In this document: one piece after another, positions 11,408-20,442 of the stretch
How positions within the stretch are numbered: position 1 is the first letter of the stretch
Layout: the number at the start of each line of letters is the position of its first letter
From: LMUY01 sp964244655
GTDB taxonomy: Bacteria > Pseudomonadota > Alphaproteobacteria > Acetobacterales > Acetobacteraceae
DNA: 64,000 bases
Direction: 5' to 3'
Assembly (NCBI GenBank): GCA_964244655.1
Contig: CAXTJU010000005.1
Location: forward strand, 1 to 64,000
Translations under genes and position numbers: made by a program
The notes under the pieces: model-generated
Databases searched by the model: none
Told to the model about the DNA's origin: nothing
What the model saw: only the letters and a program-made list of their open reading frames with translations

Positions 11408-13000
11408 ATGGGGTGTGCCGGGTTGACCCGCACAAGCGCGCAGCGCCGGGTCGGCATCGTCGGCGCTGGACCGGGCGGGTTGGCGGCGGCGATGCTGCTG
11501 GCCCAGGCGGGTGCGGACGTCACCATCTTCGAGCGGCACGGCAAGGTCGGCGGCCGCTCCGCCACCATCGAAGCGCCCACCGAAGTCGGCACGTTCCGCT
11601 TCGACATGGGGCCGACCTTCTTCCTGTATCCCCGCGTGCTGGCGGACATCTTCGCCGCCTGCGGGCGCGACTTGGACCGCGAGGTGGAGCTGATCCGGCT
11701 CGACCCGCAATATCACCTGGTGTTCGAGGCTGGCGGCGAGATCCAGGCCACTGGCGACATGGCGCGGCTGGCCGAGGAGGTGGCGCGCATCGCCCCGGCG
11801 GATGCCGCCGCCCTGCCGCGCTTCATGGCCGACAACCGTGCCAAGCTGGCCGCCTTCAGGCCGATCTTGGAGATGCCGTTCAACGGGCCGCGGGACCTGT
11901 TCCGCAAGGATTTGCTGAAGTCGGTCAAGCTGCTGCGCCCGCACCGCACGGTGGACAGCGACCTCAGCACTTATTTCAGCGACGAGCGGGTGCGGCTCGC
12001 CTTCTCTTTCCAAGCCAAGTACCTGGGCATGTCGCCGTTCCGCTGCCCCAGCCTGTTCACCATCCTGTCGTTCATGGAATACGAGTTCGGCGTGTTCCAC
12101 CCCCGCGGCGGCTGCGGCGCGGTGATGACGGCCATGGCGCGCATCGCCCGTGACATGGGCGTGCGGTTCCGCATGGAAGAGCCGGTGCAGGAAATCCTGT
12201 TCGAGGGCCGCCGCGCCACCGGGGTGCGCACTGCCGAGGGCGCCGAGCAATTCGACGCCCTGGTCATCAACGCGGACTTCGCCCAGGCCATGACCACCCT
12301 GGTGCCCGACCGCCTGCGCCGCCGCTGGACCGACCGCAAGCTGGCGACCAAGAAATACTCCTGCTCCACCTTCATGCTGTACCTCGGCATCAAGGGCGAC
12401 CTGCCGGACCTGTCGCATCACACGATCTACCTGTCCAAGGAATACCGCCGCAACGTGCAGGACATCGAGGACGGGCTGGTGCCGCCAGGCGAGCCGTCGC
12501 TCTATGTGCAGAACGTCTGCGTCACCGACCCGGCCATGGCGCCGCGCGGCTACTCCACGCTGTACGTGCTGGTCCCGGTGGGCAACCGCGTGGGCGCCGG
12601 CATCGACTGGGCGGCCGAGAGCGCCGGCTACCGCGCCGCCACCCTGAAGCGCCTGGAGAAGCTCGGCATCCACGACATCGAGCAGCGGATCGTGTTCGAG
12701 AAGATGACGACGCCCACCGATTGGGAGGCCGACCTCGACGTGTATCGCGGCGCCACCTTCAACCTCGCGCACTCCTTGAAGCAGATGCTGCACTTCCGCC
12801 CGCGCAACCGCTTCGAGGACCTGGACGGCGTGTACCTGGTCGGCGGCGGCACCCACCCCGGCAGCGGCCTGCCGGTGATCTTCGAGAGCGCCCGCATCAC
12901 CAGCCGCCTGCTGGCCGACGACCTGGGGCTGCAGCCGCACTGGGCCCCGTCGCTGATGGCGGCCCCCGAGTATGAACCCGCCCTAGCGGAGACGGTATGA
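11408..13000 (+). CDS. CrtI/CrtN-type carotenoid desaturase or oxidase, copy 1
   Basis: A ~530-residue FAD-dependent amine-oxidase-fold protein. The dinucleotide motif GAGPGG is at residues 19-24, followed by VGGRSATIE and the FDMGPTFFLYP family block. The C-terminal FAD/membrane motif is GVYLVGGGTHPGSGLP. CrtI/CrtN enzymes desaturate phytoene or dehydrosqualene; CrtP-like relatives oxidise terminal methyl groups. The sequence cannot tell which reaction this one performs. The ATG at 11408 lacks a clear ribosome site; a TTG at 11423 is an alternative. Its stop overlaps the next ATG, starting a tightly linked five-gene cluster. Confidence 0.88.
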   Translation: MGCAGLTRTSAQRRVGIVGAGPGGLAAAMLLAQAGADVTIFERHGKVGGRSATIEAPTEVGTFRFDMGPTFFLYPRVLADIFAACGRDLDREVELIRLDPQYHLVFEAGGEIQATGDMARLAEEVARIAPADAAALPRFMADNRAKLAAFRPILEMPFNGPRDLFRKDLLKSVKLLRPHRTVDSDLSTYFSDERVRLAFSFQAKYLGMSPFRCPSLFTILSFMEYEFGVFHPRGGCGAVMTAMARIARDMGVRFRMEEPVQEILFEGRRATGVRTAEGAEQFDALVINADFAQAMTTLVPDRLRRRWTDRKLATKKYSCSTFMLYLGIKGDLPDLSHHTIYLSKEYRRNVQDIEDGLVPPGEPSLYVQNVCVTDPAMAPRGYSTLYVLVPVGNRVGAGIDWAAESAGYRAATLKRLEKLGIHDIEQRIVFEKMTTPTDWEADLDVYRGATFNLAHSLKQMLHFRPRNRFEDLDGVYLVGGGTHPGSGLPVIFESARITSRLLADDLGLQPHWAPSLMAAPEYEPALAETV

Positions 13001-14526
13001 GCAAGATGGACCCGGTCGGCGTCATCGGCGGCGGCCTTGGCGGCCTGGCGGCGGCGTGCACCCTGGCGGCACGCGGCCACCGGGTGATCCTGTTCGAGAA
13101 GAACGACTGGGTGGGCGGCAAGGCGGCCGAGTTCGAGCAGGGCGGCTACCGGTTTGACATGGGGCCGACCATCCTCACCGTGCCGGCCGTGCTGCGCCGC
13201 ATCTTCGCCGAGGCCGGGCGTGACCTGGACCAGGCGATGGACCTCCGCCGGCTGGACCCGCAATGGCGCTGCTTCTTCGACGACGGCTCCCAGCTAGACC
13301 TGACCGAAAACACCGAGCAGATGGCGGCCAACCTGGACGCCTACAGCCCCGGCCAATCCCAGGGCTACCGTGACTTCCTGCGCATGAGCGAGGGGCTGCA
13401 CGACGTCAGCCAGAAATTCTTCTTCTGGCGCTCGGTCGAGGACATCCGCGACACGATGGACCTCAAGAAGAACATGGATTTGGCCACGCTGAAGGATGTG
13501 CTGAGCCTGCGCATGGGCAGCACGGTCGCCGGGCAAATCCGCAGGAAGGTGTCCGACCCCCGCGTGGCGCAGATGCTGGACCACTTCGTCCAGTACGTCG
13601 GCTCCTCGCCATACAACTCGCCGGCCGTGCTGTGCTCCATCGGCCACATGCAGACCGATGGCGGCATCTGGTATCCCATGGGGGGCACCCGCGCCGTGCC
13701 GGTGGCGCTGGCCAAGCTGGCGGAGGAGTTGGGCGTCGAGATGCGGCTCTCGACCGGCATTCGGCGCATCGTGTCCGACCGTGGGGTGGTCAGCGCCGTC
13801 GAGACGGAGGCGGGCGAGACGGTGCCGGTTTCCAACGTGGTGTCCAACATGGACAGCGTGCGCACCTACCAGGAGCTGGTCGGCGGCAAGCCCGCCGCCA
13901 GCTTCGCCAAGCGCTGGAAGCGGGATCCGGCGTGCTCCGGCGTCGTGCTCTACCTTGGCCTGAACAAGGGCTACGACCACCTGGCCCACCACGGATTCGT
14001 CTTCTCCAAAGACCCGGAGGAGGAATTCGACTGGATCTACAACAAGGGCGAGCCCGCGCCGGACCCGACCTGCTACATCGCAGCCCCTGCCCGCACCGAG
14101 CCCGGCGTGGCCCCGCCTGGCGGCGAGTCGCTCTACGTGCTGGTGCACACGCCCTACCTTCGCCCGCATCATGACTGGACGGAGATGCTGCCCAAGTACC
14201 GCAAGGTGATCTTGGAGAAGCTGGCCCGCTGCGCCGGGATGCCCGACCTCGAAAGCCGCATCGTGGTCGAACGGACGCTCACCCCCGCGGACATCCATGA
14301 GCGCTACCGGGTGCTGAATGGCGCGATCTATGGGTTGGCCAGCCATGGCCGGTTCTTCGGTGCGTTCAAGCCTGGTAACCGCTCGCGCGATCTCGCCGGG
14401 CTGTATCTCGCCGGCGGCGCGGCCCATCCCGGACCGGGCATGCCGATGGTGCTCATGTCCGGCTGGATCGCTGCCGACAGCCTGGACCGGGACCGCGCCT
14501 CCAACGCAGCGCCCCTGAGCGCCTGA
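12997..14526 (+). CDS. CrtI/CrtN-type carotenoid desaturase or oxidase, copy 2
   Basis: A 509-residue paralog of the preceding gene. The N-terminal motif GGGLGG is at residues 11-16, followed by WVGGKAAEFEQGGYRFDMGP. The C-terminal motif is GLYLAGGAAHPGPGMP, closer to CrtD/CrtP-type enzymes than to classical CrtI. The two copies are clearly different, which suggests sequential steps on one polyene (desaturation then oxidation) rather than a recent duplication. The start overlaps the upstream stop by four bases (ATGA). A long GC hairpin follows at 14534-14559. Confidence 0.88.
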   Translation: MSKMDPVGVIGGGLGGLAAACTLAARGHRVILFEKNDWVGGKAAEFEQGGYRFDMGPTILTVPAVLRRIFAEAGRDLDQAMDLRRLDPQWRCFFDDGSQLDLTENTEQMAANLDAYSPGQSQGYRDFLRMSEGLHDVSQKFFFWRSVEDIRDTMDLKKNMDLATLKDVLSLRMGSTVAGQIRRKVSDPRVAQMLDHFVQYVGSSPYNSPAVLCSIGHMQTDGGIWYPMGGTRAVPVALAKLAEELGVEMRLSTGIRRIVSDRGVVSAVETEAGETVPVSNVVSNMDSVRTYQELVGGKPAASFAKRWKRDPACSGVVLYLGLNKGYDHLAHHGFVFSKDPEEEFDWIYNKGEPAPDPTCYIAAPARTEPGVAPPGGESLYVLVHTPYLRPHHDWTEMLPKYRKVILEKLARCAGMPDLESRIVVERTLTPADIHERYRVLNGAIYGLASHGRFFGAFKPGNRSRDLAGLYLAGGAAHPGPGMPMVLMSGWIAADSLDRDRASNAAPLSA

Positions 14527-14533
14527 AGCCTTT

Positions 14534-14559
14534 CCCCTTCCCGCGCTTGCGGGAGGGGG
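14534..14559. repeat. Stable hairpin of dispersed-repeat type
   Basis: An 11-base stem CCCCTTCCCGC / GCGGGAGGGGG (one G-T wobble) with a GCTT loop lies between the second desaturase and the acyltransferase. There is no U-tract. It may attenuate transcription or stabilise the upstream message. A related CTCCCGC/GCGGGAG hairpin occurs at 22991-23008. Confidence 0.55.
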
Positions 14560-14581
14560 CCGGGTCAGGGCAAGTGCCTCC

Positions 14582-15364
14582 ATGCTTGATGCAAACGCCA
14601 TCATGGCCCGCCGGTCGGAGCGGCTGTTCCGACTGTTCGCGGCCTATCTCCGCTGGTATGTCAGCCGCCGGTTGCACGCCGTCCGCATGTCCCGCACCGG
14701 CCTGCCGCACGCCGCAGTCGGGCAGCCGTTGATCGTGTACTCCAACCATCCTTCCTGGTGGGACCCGGCCATCTACATCTTGCTCTGCGACATGTTGTTC
14801 CGCGGACGCGCCGGTTTCGGCCCGATGGATGCGGCGGCGCTTGGCAAGTATGGCGTGCTTGAACGCATGGGTGTGTTCGGCGTGGCGCAGGACGACAAGC
14901 GTGGCGCGGCACAATTCCTGCGCACCTCGCTCGCCGTGCTCGAAACTCCCTCCACCATGCTGTGGGTGACGGCCGAGGGGGGTTTCAACGACTGCCGCAG
15001 CCGCCCAGTCCGCTTGCGTCCTGGCTTGGCGCATTTGGCCCGCCGGGTGCCGGGCGCCGTCATCCTGCCACTCGCCCTGGAATATCCGTTCTGGAACGAG
15101 AGTCAGCCGGAAGCCTTGCTGCGGTTCGGCGAGCCGGTGCAGCACCGCGATGGCAGCGTCGCCGATTGGACGCGGCGCCTGGAGACCGCGTTGGCTGCCA
15201 CCATGGATGCCTTGGCCGCTGAGTCGGTGACCCGTGATCCTGCGCTGTTCCAACCTCTGGTGCGCGGCGGCGCCGGAATCGGCGGACTGTATGACTCATG
15301 GCGCTGGCTGCGGGCCACCGCCTCCGGACACCGTTTCGATGCCAGCCATGAGGGCAAGATTTGA
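14582..15364 (+). CDS. PlsC-like acyltransferase of the carotenoid-type cluster
   Basis: A 260-residue glycerolipid-acyltransferase-fold protein. The catalytic HX4D motif is H56-D61 in NHPSWWD. The second motif reads AEGGFND (E132-G134), where classical PlsC enzymes have EGTR, so the acceptor may not be a glycerolipid. It sits between two desaturases and a glycosyltransferase, the position held functionally by the acyltransferase CrtO in staphyloxanthin synthesis. I infer that it esterifies a sugar-linked polyene. No signal peptide; a weak N-terminal amphipathic helix may attach it to the inner membrane. Confidence 0.8.
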   Translation: MLDANAIMARRSERLFRLFAAYLRWYVSRRLHAVRMSRTGLPHAAVGQPLIVYSNHPSWWDPAIYILLCDMLFRGRAGFGPMDAAALGKYGVLERMGVFGVAQDDKRGAAQFLRTSLAVLETPSTMLWVTAEGGFNDCRSRPVRLRPGLAHLARRVPGAVILPLALEYPFWNESQPEALLRFGEPVQHRDGSVADWTRRLETALAATMDALAAESVTRDPALFQPLVRGGAGIGGLYDSWRWLRATASGHRFDASHEGKI

Positions 15365-16452
15365 ACATGCTCGGCCTGATCGCCCTCCTGCTGGCAGCCG
15401 GTCCATGCCTGCTGGCATCGTTGAACCTGCGGGGATTCCACGCCCCGGCGCCAGCTGCCGCACCCGAACCCATTTCCGTACTGATCCCGGCCCGCAACGA
15501 GGAGGCCAACATCGGCGACGCTGTCGCGGCCGTGCTGACAAACACCGGCGTGCCGTTCGAGCTGCTGGTGCTGGATGACGGCTCCACCGACCGGACGGCC
15601 GCCATCCTGGCTGGCATCACCGACCCACGGCTGCGCGTGATCAGCGGCCCGGTGCTGCCCGCAGGCTGGTCCGGCAAGCAGCATGCCTGTGCCGTGCTGG
15701 CCGCAGCCGCGCAACACGGCCTGTTGGTGTTCACCGACGCGGACGTGCGGCTGGCGCCCGACGCCCTGGTGCGGATGGCTGGGTTCATGGAACGCACGCA
15801 GGTCGGCCTGGGCAGCGGCTTCCCGCACCAGGTCGTGCGCAGCTGGTCGGAGCAATTGCTGCTGCCGCTGATCCATTTCCTGCTGCTCGGCTTCCTGCCG
15901 ATGGGCCTGATGCGGCGGCTCTCGGCTGTCGGCCTGGGCGCCGGATGCGGCCAATTATTCATCGCCCGCCGCGCCGCCTACGAGCGGGCTGGAGGGCATA
16001 GCGCTATCCGCGCTTCCCTGCACGATGGCATCACCCTGCCGCGCGCCTTCCGCCGGGCGGGCGAGATGACGGGGCTGTTCGACGCGACGGACCTCGCCTC
16101 CTGCCGCATGTATTCCTCGGCAGCGGAGTTGTGGTCCGGCCTCGGCAAGAACGCGACGGAGGGCATGGCCCGGCCCATGCCGCTGCTGGTCTGGACTGTA
16201 TTGCTCGGAGGCGGGCAAGTGCTGCCGGGCTTGTTGATGCTGACCGCGCCCAGCACGGCCGCCATGGCGGCGCTGGTGCTGTCGATTGGGCTGCGCCTGG
16301 TGCTCGCCGTACGCTTCCGCCAGCCGGAACTAAGCGCGGTGCTGCACCCGTTCGGCATCTTGGCGCTGTTGGCGGTGCAGTGGGCAGCGTTGGCCCGTTT
16401 CCTGCGCGGCCGCCCCGCCATGTGGCGCGGCCGCGCCTACCCCGCGCAATGA
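15361..16452 (+). CDS. GT2-family glycosyltransferase (CrtQ-like)
   Basis: A 363-residue membrane glycosyltransferase. After an N-terminal anchor (MLGLIALLLAAGPCLLAS) comes a GT-A domain with ISVLIPARNEEANIG, LDDGSTDRT and the metal-binding TDADV at 125-129. The C-terminal ~110 residues hold three hydrophobic helices. The layout matches CrtQ, which glucosylates diaponeurosporenoate; the substrate here is inferred from context. The TTG at 15361 overlaps the acyltransferase stop (TTGA); an ATG at 15367 is the alternative. It overlaps the DUF2141 gene by four bases. Confidence 0.82.
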   Translation: MNMLGLIALLLAAGPCLLASLNLRGFHAPAPAAAPEPISVLIPARNEEANIGDAVAAVLTNTGVPFELLVLDDGSTDRTAAILAGITDPRLRVISGPVLPAGWSGKQHACAVLAAAAQHGLLVFTDADVRLAPDALVRMAGFMERTQVGLGSGFPHQVVRSWSEQLLLPLIHFLLLGFLPMGLMRRLSAVGLGAGCGQLFIARRAAYERAGGHSAIRASLHDGITLPRAFRRAGEMTGLFDATDLASCRMYSSAAELWSGLGKNATEGMARPMPLLVWTVLLGGGQVLPGLLMLTAPSTAAMAALVLSIGLRLVLAVRFRQPELSAVLHPFGILALLAVQWAALARFLRGRPAMWRGRAYPAQ

Positions 16453-16883
16453 GCCGATGCTTCCGACTTGCGGGCGTGGCAGCGCTTGCCTTGCTCGCCC
16501 CCCCAGCCCGGGCCGAACCTGCCGGCGTGGACGTCACCGTGACAGGAGTGCGCTCCTCGGCGGGGCACGTGCTGGTCGCGATCTGCGATCGTCAGACTTT
16601 CCTACAGGAAACCTGCCGATACCACGGGCGTGCGCCGGCCAGCCCTGGGTCTGTCACAATTCACGTGGCTAGCGTGCCGCCGGGGACCTACGCCGCGCAG
16701 GCTTACCAAGACGAGAATGACGACAGGAAGATCGACCGCAACTTCCTTGGCATTCCCAAGGAGGGGATCGGCTTCTCCAACGACGCCAAGATGCGGTTTG
16801 GCCCACCTTCCTTCGCCGATGCGGCTTTCAGCCTTGGCTCGGAGGGTGGACGAATTCAGTTTGGGCTGCGTTACCTCGAATAG
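16449..16883 (+). CDS. DUF2141 domain exported protein
   Basis: A 144-residue protein with a cleavable signal peptide (MSRCFRLAGVAALALLAPPARA) and one DUF2141 domain. The domain shows the conserved GHVLVAICD strand, a PPGTYAAQAYQDENDD turn and the closing GIPKEGIGFSND segment. Two cysteines (ICDRQ and ETCRYHG) could form a disulfide in the periplasm. The function of the family is unknown. The four-base overlap with the glycosyltransferase makes it the last member of the carotenoid-type cluster. It converges with the SGNH hydrolase gene after 24 bases. Confidence 0.85.
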   Translation: MSRCFRLAGVAALALLAPPARAEPAGVDVTVTGVRSSAGHVLVAICDRQTFLQETCRYHGRAPASPGSVTIHVASVPPGTYAAQAYQDENDDRKIDRNFLGIPKEGIGFSNDAKMRFGPPSFADAAFSLGSEGGRIQFGLRYLE

Positions 16884-16907
16884 CAGTTGGCTGAGGAACG
16901 CCGAAGT

Positions 16908-17678
16908 TTAGTTGCTGGCGTGGGCCATGCTCATCTTGGGCTGACCCTGGTTCAGCCCCGCCTCAATCGACAGGGCCAGCGCATCCGCGACGCAGCGGTA
17001 GCCGAGGTCGTTCATGTGGACGCTGTCGCCGGCTAGGAAGTGTCCGTAGCCGTAGCCGTTGCGCTGCCATCCATCCATCAGGGCACCGCGCGAGAACAGC
17101 GACACGTTGTACTTGGCGGCCAGGTCGGCCAGGGTCTGCTCCATTACAGCGTGCTCCGGCGACGCCAGGATCATCGGCGAGCGCTGGTTGTCCATCAGCA
17201 CCACGTCAATGCCCAGGGACTTCAGCCGCTCGATGCCGGTGGATACCAGCTTGCTGAACACGGCCGGGTCGGAGTTCTCCATCGCGCCATTCGCGCCGAC
17301 CTGCCAGATCACCAGGTCGGGCCGGATCGCCAGTACGTCGCTGTCCAGCCGCGCTACTTCCTCCAGCGCGTCCTGGCCGCCGACCCCGCGGTTGATGACG
17401 GCGATGTGGGCCAAGGGGAACGCGCCTTCCATGTCCTCCTGCAGCCGGGCCGGGTAGGTCCGGGCGGGGGCGGTCGCCATCCAGCCGGACGTGCTGGAAG
17501 ACCCGAGCGCCACGATGGTGACCTCGGAGTTGCTGGACAGCCGCTTCTTGGTCGCGGGCACGGCCATCGGCGGGCTGTGTCCCGGTGGACAGGCCTCATC
17601 GGCCTTGGCAGGAAAGATGGACGCCGTCCCAAGCACGGCGGCCAGCGCGCAAGCCGACACAGTTCGCAACGTCATCAT
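16908..17678 (-). CDS. Exported SGNH/GDSL hydrolase
   Basis: A 256-residue secreted hydrolase. A signal peptide (MMTLRTVSACALAAVLGTAS) precedes the block I serine in ALGSSSTSGW, block II Gly in NRGVGGQDAL, block III Asn in VGANGAM and the D/H pair in DSVHMNDLGY. It resembles carbohydrate-esterase-like or lysophospholipase members more than TesA. The substrate is unknown. The ATG pair at 17678/17675 was preferred over a TTG at 17711, which would put extra residues before the signal peptide. It lies 60 bases downstream of tldD on the same strand. Confidence 0.82.
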   Translation of the reverse strand: MMTLRTVSACALAAVLGTASIFPAKADEACPPGHSPPMAVPATKKRLSSNSEVTIVALGSSSTSGWMATAPARTYPARLQEDMEGAFPLAHIAVINRGVGGQDALEEVARLDSDVLAIRPDLVIWQVGANGAMENSDPAVFSKLVSTGIERLKSLGIDVVLMDNQRSPMILASPEHAVMEQTLADLAAKYNVSLFSRGALMDGWQRNGYGYGHFLAGDSVHMNDLGYRCVADALALSIEAGLNQGQPKMSMAHASN

Positions 17679-17738
17679 GCCGAACCATCGCACATTGGGC
17701 ACGAGGGTCAAATCTGAATGGTGGGCCTTACCGTTTTT

Positions 17739-19187
17739 TCATGCAGTCCCACCCACCGTCATGCCGGATAGCTTGATGGTCGGCTGGCCAACGCCGACCG
17801 GCACGCCCTGGCCATTTTTGCCGCAGGTGCCGATGCCTGGGTCCAACGCCAGATCATTGCCCACCATAGTCACTTTAGTCAGTGCGTCCGGCCCGTTGCC
17901 GATCAGGGTGGCGCCCTTCACCGGCGACGTCACCCGGCCGTCCTCGATCAGGTAAGCCTCGCTGGCGGAGAACACGAACTTGCCCGAGGTGATATCAACC
18001 GAGCCGCCGCCGAAGTTGACCGCATACAGCCCACGCTTGACGGAGCGGATCATCTCCTGCGGATCGTGCGGGCCGGCCATCATCACCGTATTGGTCATGC
18101 GCGGCATCGGCGCGTGGGCGTAGGATTGCCGGCGGCCATTGCCGGTGGGAGCAACCCCCATCAGCCGCGCGTTCAGCCGGTCCTGGATATAGCCGCGCAG
18201 GATGCCGTCCTCGATCATCACCATGCGGCCGGACGGCGTGCCCTCGTCATCGACCGTCAGGCTGCCGCGGCGGTCCGGCATGGTGCCGTCGTCCACCACG
18301 GTGACGCCGGGTGCGGCGATACGCTGCCCCAGCAGGCCGGAAAAGGCGGAGGTCTTCTTGCGGTTGAAGTCGCCTTCCAACCCATGCCCAACCGCCTCGT
18401 GCAACAGGATGCCAGGCCAGCCGGAGCCCAGCACCACCGGCATCTCGCCCGCCGGGGCCGGGCGGCTTTCCAGGTTGACCAGGGCCTGGCGCAACGCCTC
18501 GTCCACGCCGGCGCGCCAGGTCTCTTCCGTCAGCAACCGTGCGTAGCCGAAACGGCCGCCCGTGCCGTGGCCACCCGTCTCGCGCCGGCCGTCCTGCTCC
18601 ACCACGACGGAAATGTTCAGCCGCACCAGCGGACGGATGTCGGCCACCCGGCTGCCATCGCCGCGCATGACCTGCACCGCCTGCCACTCGCCATACATGG
18701 TGGCTGAGACTTGCTTGACCCGCGGGTCCTTGGACCGGGCATACTCGTCGATTTGCGCCAGGATGGCAGTGCGGGCCGCGAAATCCAGCTCGGACAGCGG
18801 ATTGAGGTCAGCATAAAGCCGCGAGTTGCTGGCGCGGGGCGCTTCGGACGCCGTACCGCTGCGCCCGCCGCGCACTGCGCCCACCGCGGCCGCCGCCCGG
18901 CGCAGCGCCGGCTCGCTCATCTCGCCGGCATGGGCGTAGCCGGTCTCTTCGCCCAAGATCGCGCGCAACCCGAAGCCGGACCCGCTGTCGAACCCGGCGT
19001 GGCGGATGCGGCCATCGTCAAGGGAAATCTGCTCGCCCTCCCGATACTCCAAGAACAGCTCGCCATCGTCGCAGCCAGCCAACGCCTCAGCGGTGATCGT
19101 CTCGGCGGTGGCGCGGTCCAGCGCCGCGTCGTCCCGCTCGAAGAACAGGCGGTCAGTCGTGGCCAGGGGGGAGAGTGCGGGCGTCAT
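17739..19187 (-). CDS. tldD: Metalloprotease TldD
   Basis: A 482-residue TldD/PmbA family zinc metalloprotease. The HExxxH motif is in HEAVGHGLEGD, and the late segment IGNGPDALTKVTMVGNDLALD is typical of TldD. It normally works as a heterodimer with TldE/PmbA in peptide processing and degradation of unfolded antitoxins in the cytoplasm; no pmbA is in the window. The ATG at 19187 lies 28 bases after the ctaA stop on the same strand, so the two are probably co-transcribed. Confidence 0.94.
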   Translation of the reverse strand: MTPALSPLATTDRLFFERDDAALDRATAETITAEALAGCDDGELFLEYREGEQISLDDGRIRHAGFDSGSGFGLRAILGEETGYAHAGEMSEPALRRAAAAVGAVRGGRSGTASEAPRASNSRLYADLNPLSELDFAARTAILAQIDEYARSKDPRVKQVSATMYGEWQAVQVMRGDGSRVADIRPLVRLNISVVVEQDGRRETGGHGTGGRFGYARLLTEETWRAGVDEALRQALVNLESRPAPAGEMPVVLGSGWPGILLHEAVGHGLEGDFNRKKTSAFSGLLGQRIAAPGVTVVDDGTMPDRRGSLTVDDEGTPSGRMVMIEDGILRGYIQDRLNARLMGVAPTGNGRRQSYAHAPMPRMTNTVMMAGPHDPQEMIRSVKRGLYAVNFGGGSVDITSGKFVFSASEAYLIEDGRVTSPVKGATLIGNGPDALTKVTMVGNDLALDPGIGTCGKNGQGVPVGVGQPTIKLSGMTVGGTA

Positions 19188-19215
19188 GGCAGGTCCAGTC
19201 GCGCAGGAGGGTGGG

Positions 19216-20361
19216 TCAGTGTAGCCGGCGTTCGAGGTGGTTCGCCACCAGCACCGCCGTCAGCAGCAGCACGGCGACGCCTTGGTGCGCCGTCGCCAGC
19301 AATACGGGCACGCCACCGAGCAAAGTCAGCACGCCGAGACTGTATTGCAGCGCCACGACGCCGCCCATCGCCAGCGCCGCCCGGCGCAGCACCCGCGGCA
19401 GCACGGCACGCAGCCCGACGATGACCGTGGCTGTCAGCAGGGCCGCCGTCGCCGTCGCCAGCAGCCGGTGGTCAAACTGCACCGCCGCCAGGTTCTCTGT
19501 CAGGTTGCGCAGGAACGGGTGCAGGTCAGCATAGTCCGGCGGCAGCAAGCCATCACCCATCAGGGGGAAGCTGTTGTAGATCAGCCCGGCGTGCAGCCCC
19601 GCCACGAAGCCGCCTGCCACGATGGTCAGCGGCACGAGCGCCGCGCTGGCGCCGAGCAGGCGGCGGAACGCGCGGCTGGTGGTCATGCGCGCAGCGCCGG
19701 GCCGCAGCACGCCGAGCGCCGTCCACAGGATGGCGGCGTACAGCGTCAACGCCAGCGACAGGTGCACGACGAGGCGATAAGCCGACACGGCCGTGCTGTC
19801 TGCTGCAAAGCCGGATGCGACCATGAACCAGCCGACCGCCCCTTGCAGCCCGCCCAGCACGAAGAACCCGACCAGCCGCAGCCACAACCCGCGCCCCAGC
19901 GTGCGGAGCAGCCCGGTCATCAGGGGTGGCAGGCGCAGCACGACCCCCGCCATCTGCAGCCCGGCGCGAGCGGCCGCGAGGACCCCGAGCACCGCCAGAG
20001 GCGCGAACAGCACCACGCCGATCAGCCGACCCCAGAGCCGGTGGGTCCATTCCAGCCAGAAGATGTGCTTGAACCCGGCGAGCCCGAAACCCTGGTTGAC
20101 CAGCGCATACTGGGGGATTTCCTGGTAAAGCTTGTATAGCCGCTGCCACTCGGCGTCCGACCAAGGCGGCAGCGCGCCGGACAGCGGCGCCCACTCCATG
20201 ATAGACAGTCCGGACCCGGTCAGCCGCGTTGCGCCGCCGAGCACGATCATCACCAGCAGCATGCCGCAGATCGTGAAAAGCCAGCCCGCCATCACCCGCC
20301 GGGTCAGCCGCTCCTCGGGCGTCTCGATCCGTGGGTAGGCGTTGTCGAGGTCGAACGGCAT
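19216..20361 (-). CDS. ctaA: Heme A synthase (COX15/CtaA)
   Basis: A 381-residue inner-membrane protein with about eight helices that oxidises the C8 methyl of heme O to give heme A for aa3-type cytochrome oxidases. Conserved heme-ligand regions are visible: KHIFWLEWTHRLWGR in the second helix, QFDHRLLA and ATAHQGVAVLL near the C-terminus. The LTGSGLSIMEWAP motif marks the alphaproteobacterial (type 2) subfamily. Presence implies an aa3 oxidase elsewhere. It is divergent from the GT2 gene and upstream of tldD. Confidence 0.94.
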   Translation of the reverse strand: MPFDLDNAYPRIETPEERLTRRVMAGWLFTICGMLLVMIVLGGATRLTGSGLSIMEWAPLSGALPPWSDAEWQRLYKLYQEIPQYALVNQGFGLAGFKHIFWLEWTHRLWGRLIGVVLFAPLAVLGVLAAARAGLQMAGVVLRLPPLMTGLLRTLGRGLWLRLVGFFVLGGLQGAVGWFMVASGFAADSTAVSAYRLVVHLSLALTLYAAILWTALGVLRPGAARMTTSRAFRRLLGASAALVPLTIVAGGFVAGLHAGLIYNSFPLMGDGLLPPDYADLHPFLRNLTENLAAVQFDHRLLATATAALLTATVIVGLRAVLPRVLRRAALAMGGVVALQYSLGVLTLLGGVPVLLATAHQGVAVLLLTAVLVANHLERRLH

Positions 20362-20442
20362 GACGCACTTCCCTTGCCACGTCTTCAGCTGCGCCCCGGC
20401 CGCTTGCCGGAGCGATCATGCGGGTGCTACCGCCCTGGCCGG

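Noticed and set aside
11399..14604. Long minus-strand frames opposite both desaturases
   Set aside because: They mirror conserved CrtI-type genes and their translations lack any family motif.
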